Below are positions 1 to 9,601 of a DNA stretch of 64,000 bases, piece by piece. How positions within the stretch are numbered: the stretch's first letter is position 1; every line of letters starts with the position of its first letter. The notes below the pieces were generated by a model. It did not search any database. It was given only the letters and a program-made list of their open reading frames with translations, and was not told where the DNA came from. The position numbers and the translations under genes were made by a program. Location of the stretch: positions 930,001 to 994,000 of the forward strand of contig NZ_OX336385.1 in the NCBI RefSeq assembly GCF_946902905.1. The letters run 5' to 3'. Source of the DNA: Streptococcus sp. Marseille-Q6470 (GTDB lineage Bacteria > Bacillota > Bacilli > Lactobacillales > Streptococcaceae).

Positions 1-513
1 CAACCCTAGACTTAGTATCACTTTCCTTGCAAACTCTTGATGTGCAAAACCGATAGCCGTAATGATTTGTTTATCTTGGACAAGAACTTTCGGTTGGAAA
101 TTTTCACGTGGAAGAAATTCAAAATAATCAAAGAAGTTTTGCCAAATTCCACCTGTAAATTTCGTGTCCTTCAACAGACCTGCCTTCGCTAATAAAAGAG
201 GCGCTGAAGAAATGGCTGTAATTAGGATATCTTGCTCACCAAGATCCCTCAAAAACGAGATCAATTTCTCATCTTGTAGAGCAGGACCTATATTTACCAT
301 TCCTGGCAAAATCACACAAGAATACTCTTCTATACGGATTTGATCCAATGTTTTCGTCGGTTGACAAGGCAAGCCATCCTCAGAAACCACCATTGAATGC
401 TCAGAAGCTACATAATCAATCGTGATATCAAAAGACAGAGCTAAAGTACTCGTTAAAGTGGTTATCTCATAAAGAGAAAAATTAGGATAAATGATACAAA
501 GTACTTTTTTCAT
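1..513 (-). CDS. DJ-1/PfpI family protein, 3' end outside window
   Basis: The reading frame is open from an ATG at 513 to the window edge, giving 171 residues starting MKKVLCIIYPNFSLYE, so the C-terminus is missing. The opening beta strand, the 'VILPGM' segment near residue 70 and the 'ISSAPLLLAKAGLL' segment near residue 103 match the DJ-1/PfpI (class I glutamine amidotransferase-like) fold. In most family members the nucleophile elbow carries Cys (AICxG). Here the matching place reads I-S-S-A-P, so the usual cysteine is replaced by Ser, and protease, chaperone or glyoxalase chemistry should not be assumed. A GAGG sequence nine bases upstream can act as ribosome binding site. It lies downstream of dnaK on the same strand, separated by terminators, so it is probably a separate unit. 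The family call is fairly sure; the substrate is unknown. Confidence 0.75.
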   Translation of the reverse strand, partial: MKKVLCIIYPNFSLYEITTLTSTLALSFDITIDYVASEHSMVVSEDGLPCQPTKTLDQIRIEEYSCVILPGMVNIGPALQDEKLISFLRDLGEQDILITAISSAPLLLAKAGLLKDTKFTGGIWQNFFDYFEFLPRENFQPKVLVQDKQIITAIGFAHQEFARKVILSLGL

Positions 514-771
514 ACGCAACATCCTCTATTTTACCGAAAAACAGAGGCTGGGTTGCAACCTCTGGATTTCTTCTTATCATTACGACGCTCAGGCAAGTCG
601 TCATAGCAATTGCCGTAGAATAACAACCACTTTAGTGATTAGTCATTCTTAACGAGTTAGGCTTAACTGAGTTTCGGCTAAAAACTTCGGAAAAAAGATA
701 AGCCATCTTTTGTGCATCGCACAAGGCGATGGCTTCCTATTTTTCTTTCGTTTTTTAAACGCCTCAACATC
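514..771. other. Intergenic region dnaK / PfpI-like gene with hairpins
   Basis: This 258-base spacer holds the dnaK terminator (702-733) and a second GC-rich hairpin at about 544-566 (CAGAGG / CCTCTG) followed on the minus strand by TTTTT. A minus-strand frame at about 538-640 encodes a short charged peptide-like stretch (about 35 codons, including D-D-L-P-E-R-R-N-D) but has no good start codon. It may be a gene remnant or part of a dispersed intergenic repeat. No complete gene is seen. Confidence 0.5.
702..733 (-). terminator. Rho-independent terminator after dnaK
   Basis: On the minus strand the outer stem GCCATC/GATGGC and the inner stem TTGTGC/GCACAA form a hairpin followed by TTATCTTTTTT. 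It starts about 40 bases after the dnaK stop codon. Confidence 0.75.
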
Positions 772-2607
<1,836 letters not shown>

Positions 2608-2644
2608 TTAAATTTTATATTCTATTTTTGATTTTTCTTTTTGA

Positions 2645-2754
2645 TACTCTTCTTAGGTGGCGGCGCCGTCAGAGCTTAACTTCGTTAATCTCTTTGACTA
2701 AACTTTGAGCCTAAGGTCTCAAAATTTGCGCAAATAACGCCACGGCGAAGAGTA
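2645..2754. repeat. 110-bp imperfect inverted-repeat element between grpE and dnaK
   Basis: The ends are inverted copies: TACTCTTC..GGTGGCG at 2645 and CGCCAC..GAAGAGTA ending at 2754. Inside are further dyads, including TTGAG/CTCAA near 2705-2722 and the palindromic GGCGGCGCCG. GC content is higher than in the surrounding spacer. A separate hairpin (TGGTTCGCTT / AAGC..GAACCA) follows at 2762-2797. The element looks like a small non-coding insertion or a structured mRNA spacer. I cannot assign it to BOX, RUP or SPRITE. Confidence 0.6.
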
Positions 2755-2859
2755 CCGCCTTTGGTTCGCTTCGCTCACTATTGGTAAAGCTGAACCATTG
2801 TTTATCTTTCTTTCATAGTTTAATGTCGTTTCGGACAAGGTTTTTTTAAGCTCTATTGC

Positions 2860-3375
2860 CTAGTTATAAACTACTACCATAGCCGGTCTTAGGATGCGGT
2901 CATGGAGTTTGTAGCCTTTTTGGAAGACTTGTGCGATGGTGTCTGCTGGATGCTCATCATCAGCTGGAACTGTTTGAATAGCCATATGGTAGTTATGGTC
3001 AAATTCACCGTCCGCTGGAATTTCTTCAATTCCTTCTTCTTTCAGAGCATGTACCAAACTTTCTTGGACCATTTCCAAGCCCTTCTTCACATCATCTGTC
3101 AGCCCTTCAACAGCAAGGGCACGTTCTAGGTTGTCCAATGATGGCAAGATTGCTTTTGCCAAATCTTGACTGCGATAGCGTTGCAAGAGTTGGCGTTCTT
3201 CGTTGGCACGTCGCTGAATGTTTTGCATTTCTGCATGAGCACGAAGGTATTTGTTTTCAAACTCTTCGGCACGTTCATTTGCCAAGTCCAATTCAGACTT
3301 CTCAGGAGTTGTTTCTTCTACTGATTCAACAACTTCCTCTTCTTTTACTTCTTTATTATTTATATCTTGGGCCAT
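2860..3375 (-). CDS. grpE: Nucleotide exchange factor GrpE
   Basis: A 171-residue GrpE, the ADP-release factor for DnaK. It has an acidic, disordered N-terminus (K-E-E-E-V-V-E), then a long coiled-coil helix (about residues 35-90, containing [18 protein letters not shown]), and a beta-rich C-terminal wing ending [16 protein letters not shown]. The start MAQDINN at 3375 is chosen because AAAGGAGGCG lies just upstream. An in-frame codon ten residues earlier lacks a binding site and would sit almost on the hrcA stop. It is 26 bases downstream of hrcA and co-transcribed with it. Confidence 0.96.
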   Translation of the reverse strand: MAQDINNKEVKEEEVVESVEETTPEKSELDLANERAEEFENKYLRAHAEMQNIQRRANEERQLLQRYRSQDLAKAILPSLDNLERALAVEGLTDDVKKGLEMVQESLVHALKEEGIEEIPADGEFDHNYHMAIQTVPADDEHPADTIAQVFQKGYKLHDRILRPAMVVVYN

Positions 3376-3401
3376 TTTCGCCTCCTTTAATGATTTCAAT
3401 C

Positions 3402-4436
3402 TCAATTCACTTCATAGTGATTACTGCTGAGGTAGCGGTAAAAATCCGTCAACTTCATAGTCAAAACTCGATTAACTACATTGAGTTGATTGACCAATTG
3501 TTGATAATCCAGATTGACCGGACCTATAATCGCAAGGATTCCAAATCCACGATAGGGAATCAGGAACTTACTGCTAATCACTGCTAAGTCAGCTAAACAG
3601 GATTCTTGGCTATCCGCAACTCGGACACTTTGCATCTGGTCACCAATCAGATTTTCTCGAATTTCCAAAGCTACCTTTTGTGGCTGATCAAAGAATTGAT
3701 AGGCCGCTAAATTAGCGAAATTCAAAAGATTGACTTTGCCAGAAACCACGATATTTTCATTGAACATTTCTTTGAAGATATGCTCAATAAGATCCATAAC
3801 ATTATCCGTTGTTGTGAAGTAACGTTGGATAATTTGCGGAATCTCTGTCCGAATCTTGTAGTGAATATCCAAAACAGTCTGATCCAGGAAACGTTCTTGA
3901 ATCATGGTCTTGAGGCGATTTAAATCCTCCTGCAAGAAATTTCTCGGAATCAAAAACTGACTGGTAACTGTTCTAGACTCATCAAGCGTAAAAACAGCAA
4001 GAGCTGTATGTTGCCCGAGGACAACAATATCAAAAGCTGTTAGCTTCTGTCTACTTGGTTCTACATCCAGTGCAACAACCGTACAACCACTCAAGTCTGT
4101 CAAGATTCTAGTTGCCTCTTGAAGAATATCCTCAAGTTTGAAGAATTCCTGATCAAAGGCTTTTACAATCTCATAAACTTGATTCTCAGCTAAACGGTCG
4201 AAGGATAAGGAGTGTTTGACATAATATTGAAAACCAGCCACACTCGGCATCCGACCACTGGAAGTATGAGCCTTTTCAAGCAAACCTTGCTTTTCTAGAG
4301 CTGCCATATCATTTCGAATGGTAGCACTACTTGAGTTGATAGTCTCTTGCAAGGCCTTAGATCCAACAGGTTCGTGCGTTTTGGTAAAGATGTCAATAAT
4401 CAGATTTAAAATATTCTGCTGACGTTCTGTAACCAT
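3402..4436 (-). CDS. hrcA: Heat-inducible transcription repressor HrcA
   Basis: This 344-residue protein has the usual HrcA length. Residues 1-75 form the winged helix (R-Q-Q-N-I-L-N-L-I at the start, S-S-A-T-I-R-N-D-M as recognition helix, S-S-G-R-M-P-S as wing). The rest is the GAF-like dimer domain. HrcA binds CIRCE operators and is kept active by GroEL/ES in related bacteria. It is the first gene of hrcA-grpE-dnaK, and two CIRCE sites bracket its own promoter, so it represses itself. The initiation codon at 4436 is preceded by GAGAGGAGTGACGAG. Confidence 0.97.
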   Translation of the reverse strand: MVTERQQNILNLIIDIFTKTHEPVGSKALQETINSSSATIRNDMAALEKQGLLEKAHTSSGRMPSVAGFQYYVKHSLSFDRLAENQVYEIVKAFDQEFFKLEDILQEATRILTDLSGCTVVALDVEPSRQKLTAFDIVVLGQHTALAVFTLDESRTVTSQFLIPRNFLQEDLNRLKTMIQERFLDQTVLDIHYKIRTEIPQIIQRYFTTTDNVMDLIEHIFKEMFNENIVVSGKVNLLNFANLAAYQFFDQPQKVALEIRENLIGDQMQSVRVADSQESCLADLAVISSKFLIPYRGFGILAIIGPVNLDYQQLVNQLNVVNRVLTMKLTDFYRYLSSNHYEVN

Positions 4437-4463
4437 CTCGTCACTCCTCTCTGATAGATCTTT

Positions 4464-4490
4464 TTAGCACTCGACGTATCCAAGTGCTAA
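4464..4490. promoter_or_regulatory. CIRCE operator, proximal
   Basis: TTAGCACTC, nine bases, AAGTGCTAA. It matches the TTAGCACTC-N9-GAGTGCTAA consensus except for one base in the second arm. It lies between the -10 element and the hrcA start. Confidence 0.93.
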
Positions 4491-4501
4491 CTTATGATTC
4501 T

Positions 4502-4529
4502 ATTATACACCCTTAGAAAAGAATGTCAA
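4502..4529 (-). promoter_or_regulatory. hrcA operon promoter
   Basis: The minus strand reads TTGACA (4524-4529), 16 bases, TATAAT (4502-4507). Both hexamers match the sigma-A consensus exactly. The promoter is flanked by CIRCE on both sides. Confidence 0.9.
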
Positions 4530-4546
4530 GACAAAAACTCAAAAAA

Positions 4547-4573
4547 TTAGCACTCTTTTGCCAAGAGTGCTAA
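4547..4573. promoter_or_regulatory. CIRCE operator, distal (perfect)
   Basis: TTAGCACTC, nine bases, GAGTGCTAA: a perfect CIRCE. It lies upstream of the -35 element and only 25 bases from the stop codon of the neighbouring DUF2812 gene. Confidence 0.95.
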
Positions 4574-4597
4574 AAATCAGTCTGAGGTCCTAGAAAA

Positions 4598-5110
4598 TCA
4601 TCTTACATTCTCAAGATATTTCTTTTTAAGTCTGTAAAAACTATAGATTAGGTAAGAAATCATGAGGGCATAAAGGGCAAAAATAAGGAAGAAAGACTGA
4701 GAGAGACTTTCGCGAAACAGGCTCATACAAACAACTAGACCGCCAGAGATAGAAACTGTAGATATACGAAGTCTAGATTTCACATCAGCCCATCGAAGAC
4801 GATCGTCCATGAATGATTGATCATTTGAATCTACATCACAAGTTGCTTTTCGAAAAACAGTATAAGAACAATTTTCCACAAATTCCCATCCTCTATCCTT
4901 AATACTTTGTAAATCTATCTCATTTTTTCTAAGGTAGCTAGTATTCCACACACGGTAAATTACATCATCTGATCGGCATGGTTCAAAATAGAAAAAGCCA
5001 AAACGATTGGCTTTAAATTTCCAACCTTTCAAATGCATCTCATGCAAATAATCTTCTACCTTATCCAAATCAAAAATGGTAAACATTCGAAATTGTACTT
5101 TGCTTTTCAT
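4598..5110 (-). CDS. DUF2812 family membrane protein (second copy)
   Basis: A 170-residue protein. The N-terminal half (about 1-110) has the DUF2812 pattern F-T-I-F-D-L-D-K-V-E-D-Y-L-H-E-M-H-L-K-G-W-K, with an aromatic strand and V-I-Y-R-V-W. The C-terminal half has two hydrophobic segments (about residues 115-135 and 138-158), so it is probably membrane bound. It is a diverged paralogue of the gene just upstream and is third in a PadR-DUF2812-DUF2812 unit. The function is unknown. In other Firmicutes DUF2812 genes often sit beside PadR regulators, which suggests envelope-stress or drug-responsive expression; that is inference. Confidence 0.8.
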   Translation of the reverse strand: MKSKVQFRMFTIFDLDKVEDYLHEMHLKGWKFKANRFGFFYFEPCRSDDVIYRVWNTSYLRKNEIDLQSIKDRGWEFVENCSYTVFRKATCDVDSNDQSFMDDRLRWADVKSRLRISTVSISGGLVVCMSLFRESLSQSFFLIFALYALMISYLIYSFYRLKKKYLENVR

Positions 5111-5131
5111 TGTCTAACCTCCAAAATGGTT

Positions 5132-5710
5132 TTATTTATCAGATAATTCTCTCCACTTTTGAAACAATCTCCAAAAAATATAAGAAATCTGAATCGCGAA
5201 AACTATCAATAAAGTACAGTCTATGATAACAATCAAAAACATTCCCCAACTGAAAGAACTACCTCCACTGACAAACTTTGAGAAAATCGGTAGTAGAGCT
5301 GAAAAGAGAAGCAAAATAGGAAGCATCCGCATTGTTAAAATCTTCTTGACCATTGCTAACTTCCCTGTCGCGTCATTATAAATTTCAAACTCGGCATCCG
5401 ACTCAACTCCAGAATAAAGCTTTCTAAAGTAGGAAAAACCATTAAAGTCTGTAATATGCTCCCAGCCACAATCTTTAAATAGTTGTAAATAGGAAGCTCT
5501 CTCTGACTTTTTCATAGGATAAAAGTCCAACTGATAAACCACCTGCTCCGGTTGGCACTTTTCAAAAGTATACTTAACCGCAACTACTAAGTTAGAATAA
5601 CTTACTTCCTTAAGTTTCCAGCCCTGAGCATGCATTTCTCCGAGATAGAGAGCTTCTCTATCATAATCCGCAATGGTAGCAATTCTATAAACAACTTTCT
5701 TTTCCATCAA
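5132..5710 (-). CDS. DUF2812 family membrane protein (first copy)
   Basis: A 192-residue protein with the DUF2812 domain at the N-terminus (R-I-A-T-I-A-D-Y-D-R-E-A-L-Y-L-G-E-M-H-A-Q-G-W-K, then V-V-Y-Q-L-D-F) and two C-terminal transmembrane segments (about residues 128-148 and 155-178). Its ATG overlaps the stop codon of the PadR gene by four bases, so translation is coupled. The paralogue follows after 21 bases. It may be the effector whose amount PadR controls, but no biochemical role can be read from the sequence. Confidence 0.82.
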   Translation of the reverse strand: MMEKKVVYRIATIADYDREALYLGEMHAQGWKLKEVSYSNLVVAVKYTFEKCQPEQVVYQLDFYPMKKSERASYLQLFKDCGWEHITDFNGFSYFRKLYSGVESDAEFEIYNDATGKLAMVKKILTMRMLPILLLFSALLPIFSKFVSGGSSFSWGMFLIVIIDCTLLIVFAIQISYIFWRLFQKWRELSDK

Positions 5711-6027
5711 AGCTCCTCCCGACTGTTTCTATAGAGCCGCTCAATACGTTTCAACTCAATCTCTAAAACTTTTCGGCCCAAGTCTGTTATCTGATAGATT
5801 TTACGTTTCTCCTCTTCTCGGACAAAGGAAACCAAACCATCCTTTTCCATCTTCGATAGGGTTCCATACATAGTTCCAGGACTAATGGATACTTGCGAAT
5901 CTGTCATCTCTTTGACCTTTTGTGTAATACCATAACCATGGTTCTCCTTTTGCAGACAGAACAGAATATAAAAACCCGTTTCAGTCATGGGAAGGTAAAC
6001 CCGCCTAATCTTATCTGTTAATTCCAT
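5707..6027 (-). CDS. PadR family transcriptional regulator
   Basis: A 106-residue winged-helix protein with the PadR core: H-G-Y-G-I-T-Q-K-V-K near residue 30, S-I-S-P-G-T-M-Y-G-T-L-S-K-M as recognition helix, the wing R-K-I-Y-Q-I-T-D-L-G-R, and a C-terminal dimer helix. PadR proteins repress their own operons and are released by ligands. Here two near-identical 20-22 base repeats cover the promoter just upstream, so autoregulation is likely. The two DUF2812 genes follow with a four-base overlap and then a short gap. The inducer is unknown. Confidence 0.9.
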   Translation of the reverse strand: MELTDKIRRVYLPMTETGFYILFCLQKENHGYGITQKVKEMTDSQVSISPGTMYGTLSKMEKDGLVSFVREEEKRKIYQITDLGRKVLEIELKRIERLYRNSREEL

Positions 6028-6052
6028 TTAATCAGACCTCCTATTCAGTTCG

Positions 6053-6104
6053 ATATATCGCACCTCGTTATATAAAATATATCACACCTCGATATAAAAT
6101 GCAA
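6053..6104 (-). promoter_or_regulatory. padR promoter with tandem operator-like repeats
   Basis: The promoter is TTGCAT (6099-6104), 17 bases, TATATT (6076-6081) on the minus strand. Two direct repeats of the form ATATATC-R-CACCTCG-(T)-TATA lie at 6053-6074 and 6077-6096. One covers the -35/-10 spacer and the other the transcript start. Each repeat has AT-rich inverted ends, as expected for a dimeric repressor. Confidence 0.7.
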
Positions 6105-6110
6105 GAAAAA

Positions 6111-6134
6111 AAGATTGTCCTCACGGACAATCTT
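6111..6134 (-). terminator. Terminator after glnA
   Basis: AAGATTGTCC, a four-base loop and GGACAATCTT form a perfect 10-bp stem. On the minus strand it is followed by TTTTTTCTTG. It separates glnA from the padR promoter. Confidence 0.92.
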
Positions 6135-6146
6135 TCTGATTTATCA

Positions 6147-7493
6147 TTAGTATAGATCTAGGTAGTTATCAATTTCCCATTGTGAAACGAAGGTTGCATA
6201 GCTTGCCCACTCAATTCGTTTGGCTTCAAGGAAGCTAGTGTAGATGTGTTCACCTAGAGCTGCTTTAACCACTTCGTCTTCTGTCATGGCCTTCAAAGCG
6301 TTGTGAAGAGTTGATGGAAGGTCTGTGATACCAGCCTCTTTACGCTCTTCTGCAGTCATGATATAGATGTTTTCTTCGATTGGCGCTGGTGCTTCGATTT
6401 TGTTTTCAATACCGTGCAAACCAACTTCCAAAAGAACAGCCATTGCGATATATGGGTTTGCCATTGGGTCTACTGAGCGCAATTCCAAACGTGTTCCCAT
6501 TCCACGAGTAGCAGGAACGCGCACCAACGGTGAACGGTTACGACCAGCCCAAGCGATGTAAACAGGTGCTTCATACCCTGGAACCAAACGTTTGTATGAG
6601 TTAACGGTCGGGTTCATGATAGCTGTGTAGTTGTAGGCATGCTTGATCAAACCACCAAGGAAATGATAGGCTGTTTCTGATAACTGCATCCCTTTTGGAT
6701 CATTTGGATCAAAGAAGGCATTGTTGCCTTCCGCATCAAACAAGGACATATTGCAGTGCATCCCTGAACCAGCGATACCGAATTTTGGTTTAGCCATAAA
6801 GGTTGCATACAAACCATGTTTACGTGCAATTGTTTTTACAACGAGTTTAAAGATTTGAATCTTGTCACAAGCACGAAGAACTTCATCGTACTTAAAGTCA
6901 ATCTCATGTTGCCCTACGGCAACTTCGTGGTGACTGGCTTCTACTTCAAATCCCATCTTGGTCAAGACATTCACAATTTCACGACGTGTATTGTCCGCAA
7001 GGTCTGTAGGTGCCAAGTCAAAGTAACCACCCTTGTCATTTACCTCGAGAGTTGGATCTCCATTTTCATCTAATTTAAATAGGAAGAATTCTGGCTCTGG
7101 TCCAAGGTTGAAAGACTTGAATCCAAGTTCTTCCATGTGGCGAAGTGCTCGTTTAAGATTGCCACGAGGGTCCCCTGCAAACGGTTCTCCTTCTGTTGTA
7201 TAGACATCACAGATCAATCCTGCGACACTACCGTTCTCATCTCCCCAAGGGAAGACAGTCCATGTGTCCAGGTCAGGGTACAAGTACATATCTGATTCAT
7301 TGATACGAACAAACCCTTCAATAGAAGATCCATCAAACATAGCCTTGTTTGACAAGACCTTGTCTAGTTGTTCATCTGTAGCAGGAATTTCGACGTTTTT
7401 CATGGTTCCCAAAATATCTGAAAACATGAGACGGATAAAGGTTACATTTTTTTCCTTAACTTCACGACGAATATCTGCAGCTGTGATTGGCAT
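6147..7493 (-). CDS. glnA: Glutamine synthetase, type I
   Basis: A 448-residue GS-I enzyme (glutamate + NH3 + ATP to glutamine), active as a dodecamer. Visible signatures are D-G-S-S-I-E-G-F (residues 54-61), G-P-E-P-E-F-F-L-F, the ATP-site region [12 protein letters not shown] (near 250), N-P-T-V-N-S-Y-K-R and N-R-S-P-L-V-R. The short form without the adenylylation-loop insertion fits the Firmicute GSI-alpha class, which is controlled by feedback and by GlnR. The ATG at 7493 has AAGGAGAAAAACC upstream. It is the second gene of glnRA, 35 bases after glnR. Confidence 0.98.
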   Translation of the reverse strand: MPITAADIRREVKEKNVTFIRLMFSDILGTMKNVEIPATDEQLDKVLSNKAMFDGSSIEGFVRINESDMYLYPDLDTWTVFPWGDENGSVAGLICDVYTTEGEPFAGDPRGNLKRALRHMEELGFKSFNLGPEPEFFLFKLDENGDPTLEVNDKGGYFDLAPTDLADNTRREIVNVLTKMGFEVEASHHEVAVGQHEIDFKYDEVLRACDKIQIFKLVVKTIARKHGLYATFMAKPKFGIAGSGMHCNMSLFDAEGNNAFFDPNDPKGMQLSETAYHFLGGLIKHAYNYTAIMNPTVNSYKRLVPGYEAPVYIAWAGRNRSPLVRVPATRGMGTRLELRSVDPMANPYIAMAVLLEVGLHGIENKIEAPAPIEENIYIMTAEERKEAGITDLPSTLHNALKAMTEDEVVKAALGEHIYTSFLEAKRIEWASYATFVSQWEIDNYLDLY

Positions 7494-7528
7494 GGTTTTT
7501 CTCCTTATATATGACGACTTGCGGTTGC

Positions 7529-7885
7529 CTAACCGCGACCAAAAGGTGATTGTTGAGAAGCAAAGCGACTTTGTTGAAGAACTTCATTCCGAAGTGCTCG
7601 GCGCACCTCAGTTTGACTGACAGGTTTTTTAGCTTTCGCCTCACGTTCGGCATATTTTTTCTTGATAGCAGCAATGTTGAGGCCTTCAGAGATATAGTCC
7701 TTAATCTCAAGCAACCGATCCATATCATTTAAAGAATACATCCGGCGATTACCTTCGTTTCGATCAGGTTTTATCAACTCTTGATCTTCATAATAACGAA
7801 TTTGACGCGCTGAAAGATCGGTCAACTTCATAACACTGCCAATGGGGAAAACTGCCATATTGCGACGAAATTCTTTTTCCTTCAT
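7529..7885 (-). CDS. glnR: Nitrogen repressor GlnR (MerR family)
   Basis: A 118-residue MerR-type regulator. The winged helix contains [20 protein letters not shown] and N-E-G-N-R-R-M-Y-S. The short C-terminal tail (S-Q-Q-S-P-F-G-R-G) is the part that senses feedback-inhibited glutamine synthetase in GlnR proteins. The ATG at 7885 is preferred over an in-frame GTG six bases upstream because AGAGGAAG is well spaced from the ATG. It represses glnRA and ammonium-uptake genes when glutamine is plentiful. A GlnR box lies upstream of its promoter. Confidence 0.96.
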   Translation of the reverse strand: MKEKEFRRNMAVFPIGSVMKLTDLSARQIRYYEDQELIKPDRNEGNRRMYSLNDMDRLLEIKDYISEGLNIAAIKKKYAEREAKAKKPVSQTEVRRALRNEVLQQSRFASQQSPFGRG

Positions 7886-7909
7886 GTGCACTTCCTCTTC
7901 TTTCTGTCT

Positions 7910-7938
7910 ATTATAGTCTAAAAAAATTCAATCGTCAA
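7910..7938 (-). promoter_or_regulatory. glnRA promoter
   Basis: On the minus strand: TTGACG (7933-7938), 17 bases, TATAAT (7910-7915). The GlnR box lies a few bases upstream of the -35 element. Confidence 0.88.
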
Positions 7939-7945
7939 TTGTTTA

Positions 7946-7962
7946 TGTCATATCTTATGACA
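7946..7962. promoter_or_regulatory. GlnR operator
   Basis: TGTCA-N7-TGACA is a perfect dyad that fits the GlnR/TnrA consensus TGTNA-N7-TNACA. It sits between the 3' end of the FUSC-type gene and the glnR promoter. Confidence 0.9.
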
Positions 7963-7968
7963 TAATTT

Positions 7969-8490
7969 TTATTTTTTCTGCAAAAGGCTCCGTAAACGAT
8001 CGATATCGTAATTGACTAGAATTGCCACGAAAACACCCATAAATGTTTCAAAAACTCGGGCAAATACGTACAAAACGGTCTCACCAGTTGGGATTGATAG
8101 GGTAATAATCAACATAGCTGCAACTCCTCCAATGACCCCTGACTTGTTGTTCATAGCAACATTTGTCATAATGGTTAACATGGTGCAAATCGGAACAACA
8201 AGAAGGGTTACCCAGAAGGCGCCGTGAAAAAGATTATTTAAGAGAAAGAAAATCAAAGCAAAAAAGCCACCAATACTATTTCCCAGAATACGAGATGTAC
8301 CAAAGTGGACACTCTTATCAAAGTCCTCTCTCAAGCTAAAAACAGCTGTTAATGCTCCGATTTGAAGTCCCTTCCATCCAAAAAAGCCAAAAATCATGAG
8401 AACCAAAAAAACAGCAATTCCTGTTTTAAAGGTTCGCATTCCTAATTTAAACTTAGATTTGTCAAATGTATATTTTTTAAAGTAACTCAT
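7969..8490 (-). CDS. FUSC / aromatic acid exporter family membrane protein
   Basis: A 173-residue protein with a basic N-terminus (K-K-Y-T-F-D-K-S-K-F-K-L-G-M-R-T-F-K-T) and about four to five transmembrane segments (residues about 20-40, 60-85, 88-110, 118-135, 140-160). This matches the N-terminal DUF939/ArAE_1 membrane module, without the long cytoplasmic domain of full-length exporters. The family is linked to efflux of small aromatic or amphipathic compounds; the substrate here is unknown. It is co-directional with glnRA, and no terminator is visible between them, so read-through into glnR is possible. Confidence 0.75.
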   Translation of the reverse strand: MSYFKKYTFDKSKFKLGMRTFKTGIAVFLVLMIFGFFGWKGLQIGALTAVFSLREDFDKSVHFGTSRILGNSIGGFFALIFFLLNNLFHGAFWVTLLVVPICTMLTIMTNVAMNNKSGVIGGVAAMLIITLSIPTGETVLYVFARVFETFMGVFVAILVNYDIDRLRSLLQKK

Positions 8491-8511
8491 AATCTCATCT
8501 TTCTTTTCTCC

Positions 8512-8520
8512 ATTTTACCA
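8512..8520 (-). promoter_or_regulatory. Extended -10 promoter of the FUSC-type gene
   Basis: The minus strand reads TGGTAAAAT, an extended -10 element about 22 bases before the start codon. No good -35 hexamer is visible. Confidence 0.5.
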
Positions 8521-8571
8521 TAATTTTACTTTTTTGAGAAAAGGATTCATCAATTGAAAATAACAGGAAAT

Positions 8572-8603
8572 AAAAAGAGAAGGATCTAAGTCCTTCTCTT
8601 TTT
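8572..8603 (-). terminator. Terminator after mraY
   Basis: AAAGAGAAGGA and TCCTTCTCTTT form a strong stem with a six-base loop. A-runs on one side and T-runs on the other allow termination in both directions. It closes the rsmH-ftsL-pbp2x-mraY cluster. Confidence 0.9.
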
Positions 8604-8619
8604 ATTGCAATATTCTCTT

Positions 8620-9600
8620 TTAGAACAAATACATGAAAGCTAAAGTTAGGAGACTTGCAAGTAAACCAACTCCCCAAAAGAAGAAATCGACTTTCCACTC
8701 ACTCCAGGATTGACCTTTACCAGAAAAGCCACCCAACTCAAAATGGTGATGAACTGGTGTCATTCGGAAGATACGTTTGCCACCACTCAACTTAAAGTAG
8801 CTAACTTGCATCATAACCGATGTGGTTTCAAAGACATAAACAAGACCGATAAAGAGAAGTGTCCATTCTTGGTGCAGCGCCATAGAAATTGCAGCCAACA
8901 TCCCTCCAAGAGCAAGGCTTCCCACATCTCCCATGAATACTCTTGCTGGTTTACGGTTAAAGACAAAGAAACCGAGAAGACCACCAATCATAGCTGTAAT
9001 GACTAGCAAGATATCCAACTGGTTTTGGACATAAGCAATGACTCCATAAGCAGATAAGCTAATCACTACTGAAATACTTGCCAAGCCATCAATCCCGTCA
9101 GTCAAGTTAACCGCATTCGAAAAACCAACCAACCAGAAGAGAGCAAAGAATATATAAAGAAATCCTAAGTGCAATGGATACCCAAACATATTTAAGATAT
9201 CTCCTCCTCTTTCATAAAAGAAATAGAAGATAACTCCTCCTACTAACTGAAGCAAGAGTTTTTGTTTAGGATTGAGCCCTTCGTTGATTTTACGGAAAAC
9301 TTTGAGGAAATCATCTAAGAAACCAACCAAACCATATAAGACTAGGATAAAGAGGATCATTCCTACATTATTCGTTAGTTGATTGGTCAAAAGAGCAAGA
9401 ACTAAACTAACTAAAACGCCTGTTATAAGAAAGACGAGTCCTCCCATTGTTGGTGTCCCAGCTTTTGCTTGGTGTTGTTTCACATCCTCATGCATCTGTT
9501 GACCAGTAATTTGTGCTTTACGGTAAAAACGGATAAAAGCTGGAATTCCAACCACTGTAAGAATAAAAGTAAGGATTCCAGGAAAGATAGAAACTAGCAT
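8620..9600 (-). CDS. mraY: Phospho-N-acetylmuramoyl-pentapeptide transferase MraY
   Basis: A 326-residue, ten-helix membrane enzyme that makes lipid I from UDP-MurNAc-pentapeptide and undecaprenyl phosphate. Catalytic motifs are visible: G-T-P-T-M-G-G near residue 48, the Asp pair in G-F-L-D-D-F-L-K (about 93-100), [10 protein letters not shown] (about 165), and the P-V-H-H-H-F-E-L histidine loop (about 280). The start codon lies one base after the pbp2x stop region, so the two are coupled. It is the last gene of the division cluster. Confidence 0.97.
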   Translation of the reverse strand: MLVSIFPGILTFILTVVGIPAFIRFYRKAQITGQQMHEDVKQHQAKAGTPTMGGLVFLITGVLVSLVLALLTNQLTNNVGMILFILVLYGLVGFLDDFLKVFRKINEGLNPKQKLLLQLVGGVIFYFFYERGGDILNMFGYPLHLGFLYIFFALFWLVGFSNAVNLTDGIDGLASISVVISLSAYGVIAYVQNQLDILLVITAMIGGLLGFFVFNRKPARVFMGDVGSLALGGMLAAISMALHQEWTLLFIGLVYVFETTSVMMQVSYFKLSGGKRIFRMTPVHHHFELGGFSGKGQSWSEWKVDFFFWGVGLLASLLTLAFMYLF

Positions 9601-9601
9601 T

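Noticed and set aside
2645..2754. BOX element between grpE and dnaK
   Set aside because: Only the outer TACTCTTC resembles boxA; the boxA body and boxC core are missing.
3138..3587. Plus-strand open frame across grpE and hrcA
   Set aside because: It lies opposite two conserved genes, and its translation is Leu-rich without domain features.
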